Below, one piece after another: positions 58,922 to 64,000 of a stretch of DNA of 64,000 nt. The number at the start of each line of letters is the position of its first letter. Position 1 is the stretch's first letter. Source of the stretch: Streptomyces galbus. GTDB taxonomy: Bacteria; Actinomycetota; Actinomycetes; Streptomycetales; Streptomycetaceae. The position numbers and the translations under genes were made by a program. Under the pieces are notes generated by a model. That model did no database searches. It was not told where the DNA came from and worked only from the letters and a program-made list of their open reading frames with translations. The DNA is taken from the NCBI RefSeq assembly GCF_005280195.1, contig NZ_SZPR01000010.1, positions 495,888-559,887 of the forward strand, read 5' to 3'.

Positions 58922-59920
58922 TCAGGCCGCCGTGCCGCGGGCGGACAGCTCCCGTTCGGGGGTGCCGCCCGCGACCGGGTCCGAGGCGGCCCTGACCGGC
59001 GTGGTCGACTGGGCGATGAACGCGCCCAGCAGCACCACCGCACCCCCGGCGATCTGCGGAGCGGACAGGTGCTCGCCGAGCAGCACCCAGGCGAGCACCG
59101 TCGCGACGACCGCCTCCAGACAGGCCACCACGGTGGCGACCTGCGGGGAGAGCCGGCGCACCGAGAGCACGCCGGTGCCGTAGGCGAGCACCGTGGCGAC
59201 GAGCACGATCCAGGTGAGGAGCACCCAGGAGGGGACCCGCGTGCCGTTCATGCCGGCGGTGCCCGCGAGCACCGACCAGTCCATGCCCCAGGGCCGGGCC
59301 ACCGCGGTCAGCACGACGGTGCCGACGAGCAGGCCGTAGGCGATGACGCCCAGCGGGTCGGGGGCCTCGTCGGCGGAGTCGGTGCCCTGGTCGGACAGGA
59401 CGAAGTAGCCCACCTGGCAGCAGGCCGCGCCGAGGGCGAGCAGCAGGCCGAGCGCGTCGAAGCCCAGCCCCGACCACACCTCGACGACACAGGCGAGGCC
59501 CCCGACCGCGAGGACCACGCCGACCGCGGCCGCGCGCGTCACCGGGCGCCGCTGCACGAACCGCACCCAGCCCAGCACGAGCGCCGGGGCCAGGTACTCC
59601 ACGAGCAGCGCCACGCCGACCGGGATGCGGGAGAGGGAGGCGAAGTAGAAGGCCTGCACCCCGGCCACGCCGAGCAGCCCGAACCCGGCCAGCAGTGCCG
59701 GGCGGCGGCGCACCAGGGCGCGGTGGCGCACGGCGAGCGGCAGCATCACCACAGCGGCGCCCGTCACCCGCAGCCACACCACGTGCAGCGGGTCGAGCCC
59801 CGCCTCGATCAGCGGCTTGGCCGCGACCCCCGACCCGCCGAAGGCGACGGCCGACCCCACCGCGAGGGCCAGCCCGACGCCCTTGCCGCGGCTGCCCTGA
59901 CTGCTCACTGACGTACGCAC
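58922..59920 (-). CDS. EamA-family DMT transporter
   Basis: A 332-residue carrier with ten predicted helices (GVGLALAVGSAVAFGGSGVA; VGVALLVEYLAPALVLGWV; SPQVATVVACLEAVVATVLA). The GTG at 59920 was chosen because CATCAT ends 6 bases upstream, matching the leaderless pattern; the frame stays open to 60298 without support. It converges with the PNPOx-like gene. It is the third EamA protein in the window, and the three are too different to be recent duplicates by eye. Confidence 0.85.
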   Translation of the reverse strand: MRTSVSSQGSRGKGVGLALAVGSAVAFGGSGVAAKPLIEAGLDPLHVVWLRVTGAAVVMLPLAVRHRALVRRRPALLAGFGLLGVAGVQAFYFASLSRIPVGVALLVEYLAPALVLGWVRFVQRRPVTRAAAVGVVLAVGGLACVVEVWSGLGFDALGLLLALGAACCQVGYFVLSDQGTDSADEAPDPLGVIAYGLLVGTVVLTAVARPWGMDWSVLAGTAGMNGTRVPSWVLLTWIVLVATVLAYGTGVLSVRRLSPQVATVVACLEAVVATVLAWVLLGEHLSAPQIAGGAVVLLGAFIAQSTTPVRAASDPVAGGTPERELSARGTAA

Positions 59921-60054
59921 CGGGCCATGATGACAGGCGTTGACATGAGCGTCACCCCCGATGACACCTGTCTCGCCGACTGGACGGCCCACGGCCGTCG
60001 GCGGACCGGACCGAGCGCCGGGACCCGCGGGATCGGCGGGACCGGCGGGACCCG

Positions 60055-60687
60055 TCACCGGGCGAGGTCGCCTCCCCGGCCGCACTCGACCGAGGCACCG
60101 GCGCCGCACGCGCCCCGGATCCGCTCCAGCAGTTCCCGCGGATCGACCCCGGCCCGCCCGAGGACCTCCACGGCCCGCGCCTGCGGATCCGCGACGAGCG
60201 CGACGAGGAGGTCGAGGCCGTGCGTCCCGGCGGCGCCCCGGCGCGCCGCCCGGGCCCGGGCGTGGGCCATGGCCGCGGCGGCTAGCGGTGAGAGGCACTC
60301 GCCGGGCTGGCCGCCAGTGCCGCCCGCCGCCGGTGGCACGCTCACGGACCCGGGAGCGGAGCCCTCCAGGGCGCTCTGCCAGTGCAGCCCGTAGCCGATG
60401 CTGCGCTGGACCAGGTAGCCGAGCAGCCGGGCGATCCGCGCGCCGTCCCCGAGGGCGGCCCGCACCTCCGTGTCGTGCTCCAGCAGGGAGTGCAGCAGGT
60501 GGGCGGTGTCGATCTGCCGGTCCCCGTCGCGGACCGCCCTGCGGCGGGCGCCGTCGACCACCTCGGCGAGCTCGCCGTCGAGCCCGCTCACGGGGTCCGC
60601 GCCGGACCTGGCTGGTTCCTGCTCCGGCTGCCGGGGGATGGGGAAGTGCACACCCCCCACCCCATCAGGCCCGGCCGGCCCGGTCAT
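60055..60687 (-). CDS. Clp N-terminal domain protein without AAA+ module
   Basis: A protein of about 210 residues. Two Clp_N repeats are visible: RRRAVRDGDRQIDTAHLLHSLLE (about 55-90) and AHARARAARRGAAGTHGLDLLVALV (about 135-175), the latter followed by VLGRAGVDPRELLERI. There is no ATPase domain. ClpC/ClpA N-domains bind adaptors and substrates, so a free-standing copy could recruit or block substrates. ATG 60687 or GTG 60651 may start it. It lies 185 bases downstream of the PadR gene with a terminator between. Confidence 0.78.
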   Translation of the reverse strand: MTGPAGPDGVGGVHFPIPRQPEQEPARSGADPVSGLDGELAEVVDGARRRAVRDGDRQIDTAHLLHSLLEHDTEVRAALGDGARIARLLGYLVQRSIGYGLHWQSALEGSAPGSVSVPPAAGGTGGQPGECLSPLAAAAMAHARARAARRGAAGTHGLDLLVALVADPQARAVEVLGRAGVDPRELLERIRGACGAGASVECGRGGDLAR

Positions 60688-60804
60688 CGGCGCAGCGGAG
60701 CATGTCGGCGTCCCACGGACAGCGGACGGCACCGGCCGGAATCTCCTCCCCAAGGAGGAGATCTGGCCACGCCCCGACGCGCGGACGGCCGTGCCCCGGC
60801 GCAC

Positions 60805-60840
60805 CGAAGGCGCCCCGCGACGGTGCGCGGGGCGCCTTCG
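60805..60840 (-). terminator. Terminator after the PadR gene
   Basis: CGAAGGCGCCCCGCG and its exact complement form a perfect 15-bp stem with a 6-base loop, about 35 bases beyond the PadR stop in the minus direction, separating PadR from the Clp-N gene. Confidence 0.75.
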
Positions 60841-60872
60841 GGCCGGGCGGCCGTGCGGCCGCCGGGCGTGGC

Positions 60873-61514
60873 TCAGTCCTCGTCGGCGAGGATGAGGTAG
60901 AGCTTCTTGCGGGCGTCGTTGATGACGGTCAGCGCCTTGTCGCGCTGTTCCTTCGTGCCGGTCTTCCAGACCTGCCCGAAGGCCTCCATCAGGCCGAAAC
61001 CCGCCTGGCGGATCTCGCCGAGGGCCTCGAGGTCGATCCCGCGCGAGGCCTCCTCCCAGGGGGCCTCGGGACCGGACTCGGCCGCCGTCCGTCCCGCCTC
61101 GGTGAGCGAGAACAGCTTCTTGCCGCCCTCGGTCTCACTGGTGATCAGACCCTCGTCCTCCAGCAGTTGCAGGGTGGGGTACACCGAGCCGGGACTCGGC
61201 TTCCACGCGCCGCCGCTGCGTTCGGCGATCTCCTGGATCATCTCGTAGCCGTGCATCGGGCGGTCCCTCAGCAGGGCCAGGATCGAGGCCCGCACGTCAC
61301 CGCGCCGCGCCCGTCCCCTCGGTCCGCCACGGCCCCGGCCCCAGGGTCCGGGGCCGAACCCCGGTCCGCCGGGCCCGAAGCCGCGCCCGCCGGGTCCGCC
61401 CGGGCCACCCGGCCCGAAGGGACCGAAGGCCGCGCGCCGCCCGTCGAAGCCGCCCCGGCCGCGGCCGAAGGGGTGTTCCTGTCCGTGTCCACGCTCGTGT
61501 CCGTGGGTACGCAT
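60873..61514 (-). CDS. PadR-family transcriptional regulator
   Basis: A 213-residue regulator with a 70-residue Gly/Arg/Pro-rich head (repeats of FGPGGPG and GRGRGG), then a PadR winged helix (RGDVRASILALLRDRPMHGYEMIQEIAER, SVYPTLQLLEDEGLITSE) and a C-terminal helix pair for dimerisation. ATG 61514 has GGAG 8 bases upstream; ATG 61520 is alternative. An 8-bp inverted repeat (61531-61560) and the palindrome CGATATATCG lie just upstream, so autoregulation is likely. No target gene is obvious next to it. Confidence 0.86.
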   Translation of the reverse strand: MRTHGHERGHGQEHPFGRGRGGFDGRRAAFGPFGPGGPGGPGGRGFGPGGPGFGPGPWGRGRGGPRGRARRGDVRASILALLRDRPMHGYEMIQEIAERSGGAWKPSPGSVYPTLQLLEDEGLITSETEGGKKLFSLTEAGRTAAESGPEAPWEEASRGIDLEALGEIRQAGFGLMEAFGQVWKTGTKEQRDKALTVINDARKKLYLILADED

Positions 61515-61530
61515 CGCCATCACTCCATCC

Positions 61531-61566
61531 ATCGTTGATCTGTCGCGATGCGTCAACGATATATCG
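61531..61566. promoter_or_regulatory. Nested inverted repeats, likely PadR operator
   Basis: ATCGTTGA (61531-61538) and TCAACGAT (61553-61560) are perfect 8-bp arms with 14 bases between, centred on TCGCGA. The overlapping 10-bp palindrome CGATATATCG occupies 61557-61566. TTGCCA at 61579-61584 may be the -35 of the PadR promoter, with TATATC or TATCGT as -10 in the operator. Confidence 0.6.
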
Positions 61567-61662
61567 GAAGAGTTCGCATGGCAAGACCCGTCGACCGGTG
61601 GACCTTCCCCGTGCCCTCTCGCGGAGCAGCGACCCCGTTCCCGGTCCGCCGCTCCCACGCCC

Positions 61663-62706
61663 TCAGCCCGCCGCCCCCGGCGACCGCCGGTACCACGTGA
61701 CCGCGTCGGCCAGCCGGGCCAGCGGCCCCGGACCGGGCGCGCAGTCGGCGAGCGACCAGATGTCCTCCGACCGGTACCAGTGGTCCCGGGCCACCAGCGC
61801 GAACTGGCGCTCCGAGGCGCGGCCCGGCGTGCTCCGCAGCGCCTCGAGGCACAGCGCGTAGGGCCAGTCCTCGTCCCGCACCGGGGGCAGCAGGCCCAGC
61901 GCGGCCAGCTCGCCCAGCAGGTCGGCGACGCGTACCGGCTCCGGGTGGCTCGCGTGGTACACCCCGGGCGGCACCGGGCGCGGTCCCGTGGCGAGCCGGG
62001 CCACCAGGCGGCCGAGGTCGCCCACGTCGACCACCGACAGCAGGGCGCCGCCGCCGTCCCAGACCGCGGGCACCCGCTCGACCAGTTCCCGCAGTCCGGA
62101 GACGACCCACCGGTCGCCGGGGCCCGTCACGATCCCGGGGCGCAGGACGACCGCCCCCGCCTCGCGCGCGTGCCGCTCCCCCGCCAGCCGTGTCCGGCTC
62201 GCCGCCGAGACCGGCTCGGGGGGCACCTCGTCCACCGTGATCCCGCGGTGCGGGCCGACGCCGTACACCGCCGCCGTGGACAGGTGCACCACCCGGGGCA
62301 CCCCGGCCCGTGCCGCCTCCGCCATCACCGCCCGGGTGCCGGCGACGTTGACCGTCTCGCCCTGTTCCTCGTCCGGGCCGACGTACGACGCCAGGTGGAG
62401 CACCGCCGTCGCGCCCTCGCAGAGCCCGCGCAGCGACACCGGGTCGGTGACGTCCCCGCGCACCCACTCCACGTCGTCCCGCGGGGCGGCCGGGATGCGC
62501 CGGACCAGCGCCCGCACGCGCGGGACGTCACCGCCGTCACCGCAGTCGTCGCCGACGCCGTCGTCGCCCGTCCCGCCGTCCCGCAGCAGGGCCCCGAGCG
62601 CGGCCCCGCCGATGAAGCCGGTGGCCCCGGTGACCACCACGGTCCCGCCGCTTCCCGGCACCCCACCACTCGTCGCACCGCGTCCCCCGGTGCCCTCGCC
62701 GTTCAC
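61663..62706 (-). CDS. NAD-dependent epimerase/dehydratase-like extended SDR
   Basis: A 347-residue protein. VVVTGATGFIGGAALGALL is the NAD loop; VLHLASYVGPDEEQGETVNVAG and VVHLSTAAVYGVGPHRG are extended-SDR marks. The catalytic YxxxK region reads SAASRTRLAGERHAREAGAV, without the usual Tyr or Lys, so an active epimerase is doubtful. GTG 62706 has AGGAGGG 9 bases upstream. It is divergent from the PhzF-like gene. Another role in binding or reduction is possible. Confidence 0.75.
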   Translation of the reverse strand: MNGEGTGGRGATSGGVPGSGGTVVVTGATGFIGGAALGALLRDGGTGDDGVGDDCGDGGDVPRVRALVRRIPAAPRDDVEWVRGDVTDPVSLRGLCEGATAVLHLASYVGPDEEQGETVNVAGTRAVMAEAARAGVPRVVHLSTAAVYGVGPHRGITVDEVPPEPVSAASRTRLAGERHAREAGAVVLRPGIVTGPGDRWVVSGLRELVERVPAVWDGGGALLSVVDVGDLGRLVARLATGPRPVPPGVYHASHPEPVRVADLLGELAALGLLPPVRDEDWPYALCLEALRSTPGRASERQFALVARDHWYRSEDIWSLADCAPGPGPLARLADAVTWYRRSPGAAG

Positions 62707-62825
62707 GTCCGGTCTCCCTCCTGTCCTCCTCCAGACGCCTGCTGTCGATCTTCCCGCACGGATCGGGGCCAGCCGTCGGGAATTGGCCTTGGCCGGGCCC
62801 TCCGCCCTGCCCCTACCGTCGGACC

Positions 62826-63638
62826 ATGCGCATCCGAATCGTCGACGCCTTCACCGACCGTCCCTTCGCCGGCAACCCCGCGGGGGTCGTCCTGCTGGAC
62901 GGCGCCTTCCCCGGCGACGCCTGGCTCCAGAACGTGGCCCAGGAGGTCAACCACGCCGAGACCGCCTTCGCGCACCGCCTCCCGGAGGGCGGCGAGGCCG
63001 ACTGGGCGCTGCGCTGGTTCACGCCGGTCACCGAGGTGGCCCTGTGCGGCCACGCCACGCTCGCCACCGCGCACGTGCTGCACGGCACCGGCGCGCACGA
63101 GGGTCCCGTGCGTTTCACCACCCGCAGCGGCGTCCTGGTCGCCACGCCCGCCGGGGACGGCTCGATCACGCTGGACTTCCCCACCGCGCCGCTCACCCCC
63201 GCGGAAACCCCGGCCGGGCTCGCCGAGGCCCTCGGCGCCGAGCCCCTCACCGTCCTGGACACCGGGCCGAACATCGACGACCTGCTCGTCGAGCTGGCCG
63301 ACGAGAAGACGGTGCGCGCCCTGCGGCCCGACCACCGGGCGCTCGGCGCCCACTCGGCCCGCGGCGTGATCGCCACCGCCCGCGCGGAGGACCCGGCGGG
63401 CCCCTACGACTACGTCTCGCGCTGCTTCTTCCCGAACGTCGGCATCGACGAGGACCCGGTCACCGGCAGCGCGCACACCGCGCTGGCCCCGTTCTGGTCC
63501 GAGCGGCTGGGCCGGCCCGACCTCACGGGACTGCAGACCTCCGCCCGCTCCGGCCTGGTGCGCACCGGGCTGCGCGGCGAGCGCGTCCTGCTCACCGGGT
63601 CCGCGGTGACCGTCATCGACGGGGAGCTGCTGGCCTGA
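62826..63638 (+). CDS. PhzF-family isomerase-like protein
   Basis: A 270-residue protein of two similar diaminopimelate-epimerase-like halves. IVDAFTDRPFAGNPAGVVLL opens it, NHAETAF carries the catalytic Glu45, then FTPVTEVALCGHATLATAHV and GIDEDPVTGSAHTALAPFW. PhzF isomerises a phenazine precursor, but most homologues lie outside phenazine clusters, as here, and have unknown substrates. TACCGT ends 6 bases before ATG 62826. Confidence 0.87.
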   Translation: MRIRIVDAFTDRPFAGNPAGVVLLDGAFPGDAWLQNVAQEVNHAETAFAHRLPEGGEADWALRWFTPVTEVALCGHATLATAHVLHGTGAHEGPVRFTTRSGVLVATPAGDGSITLDFPTAPLTPAETPAGLAEALGAEPLTVLDTGPNIDDLLVELADEKTVRALRPDHRALGAHSARGVIATARAEDPAGPYDYVSRCFFPNVGIDEDPVTGSAHTALAPFWSERLGRPDLTGLQTSARSGLVRTGLRGERVLLTGSAVTVIDGELLA

Positions 63639-63708
63639 CGGTGGCGGGGGGCCGACGGCCGGCCCTCGGGCGGGCGGCGGACCGTGCGGGCGGCCGGCCG
63701 CCCGGCGC

Positions 63709-64000
63709 TCACGCGGTGGGCAGCCAGCCGACCTTCCCGGCGAGCAGGGCGTAGCCGACGAACGCCCCGATGTCGAGCAGGGAGTGCGCGACCACGAGGG
63801 GTCCCACCCGGCCCCAGCGGCGGTACAGGCAGACGAACACCACGCCCATCACCATGTTGCCGAGGAAGCCGCCGACGCCCTGGTAGAGGTGGTACGAGCC
63901 GCGCAGCACCGCGCTGGCCACCAGCGCGGTGCCCGGCGTCCAGCCGAGCTGGCCGAGCCTGCGCAGCAGGTAGCCCACCACGATGACCTCTTCGAGGACC
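63709..64000 (-). CDS. CPBP-family intramembrane protease (5' end outside window)
   Basis: The last 97 or so residues of a membrane protein. The visible start VLEEVIVVGYLLRRLGQLGW holds the EE of the ABI/CPBP motif (EExxxR is altered to EEVIVVGY), then LRGSYHLYQGVGGFLGNMVMG and VAHSLLDIGAFVGYAL contain the second conserved His sites. Members are Rce1-like proteases or bacteriocin immunity proteins. The N-terminal helices lie beyond 64000. Confidence 0.8.
   Translation of the reverse strand, partial: VLEEVIVVGYLLRRLGQLGWTPGTALVASAVLRGSYHLYQGVGGFLGNMVMGVVFVCLYRRWGRVGPLVVAHSLLDIGAFVGYALLAGKVGWLPTA

Noticed and set aside
62826..63638. Phenazine biosynthesis
   Set aside because: PhzF-like proteins are widespread; no other phz gene is in the window.

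Overview
The window reads as a stretch of a Streptomyces (or very close actinomycete) chromosome. GC is very high, genes are densely packed on both strands with strong third-position GC bias, TTA codons are almost absent, and GTG and TTG starts are common. The gene set fits the genus: PadR, MocR, GntR-UTRA, HxlR, two Lrp, ECF41 sigma, PhoD, Rieske lipoprotein and Excalibur protein. I recognised no rRNA, tRNA, CRISPR array, prophage, insertion sequence or biosynthetic cluster.

Layout. 1-3.2 kb: end of purB, a mismatch-type glycosylase, a hypothetical gene with TTA codons, then a two-component/ABC locus collapsed into remnants by internal deletions. 3.2-11.6 kb: ROK and GntR regulators, ECF41 sigma factor divergent from an NAD(P)-binding oxidoreductase, a hydrolase, a PhoD phosphatase with a PHO-box-like repeat, and a membrane-anchored ACT-GNAT protein. 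11.6-20.5 kb: a PLP sulfur enzyme divergent from an Lrp regulator, a DUF885 peptidase, rhodanese plus a second Lrp regulator, and sbcD-sbcC. 20.6-29.3 kb: YigZ, a SixA-like phosphatase, a degenerate CysRS-like protein, a CoA-binding protein, ArsR with a zinc-type CDF exporter, YbaK, XRE-cupin with an EamA exporter, two left-handed beta-helix enzymes and DedA. 29.4-36.4 kb: a sigma-like/zinc-finger/TM/ricin fusion, a thioesterase, a Pro/Gln-rich membrane protein, an MFS exporter, a spermidine-synthase-like protein and AlkD.

36.4-49.4 kb: VTT protein, thiolase with HxlR, UppP, a small conserved ORF, a CPT-like kinase running into a response-regulator fragment, DUF4291, a SnoaL-like protein, Lnt, a Gfo/Idh/MocA oxidoreductase, DinB, a lipoprotein gene cut by an in-frame TAG, a TPR-like protein, Ung and an orphan substrate-binding lipoprotein. 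49.6-58.9 kb: an SDR-FabG operon, an Excalibur protein, a HipA-like kinase overlapping a DUF3037 gene, a Rieske lipoprotein, two FMN/F420 split-barrel proteins, LysR with EamA, and MocR divergent from the second split-barrel gene around a perfect palindrome. 58.9-64 kb: EamA, a Clp-N-only protein, PadR, an epimerase, PhzF and a truncated CPBP protease.

Most of the window is a run of small, independently regulated housekeeping and stress modules: regulators face their likely targets, and palindromes sit in several of the shared intergenic spaces. Many genes also carry a nAnnnT hexamer 6-8 nt before the start codon, which suggests leaderless transcription. The least explained items are the HipA-DUF3037 pair, the sigma/zinc-finger/ricin fusion, the membrane ACT-GNAT protein and the degenerate CysRS-like protein. 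All assignments come from reading motifs by eye; no database search was run.
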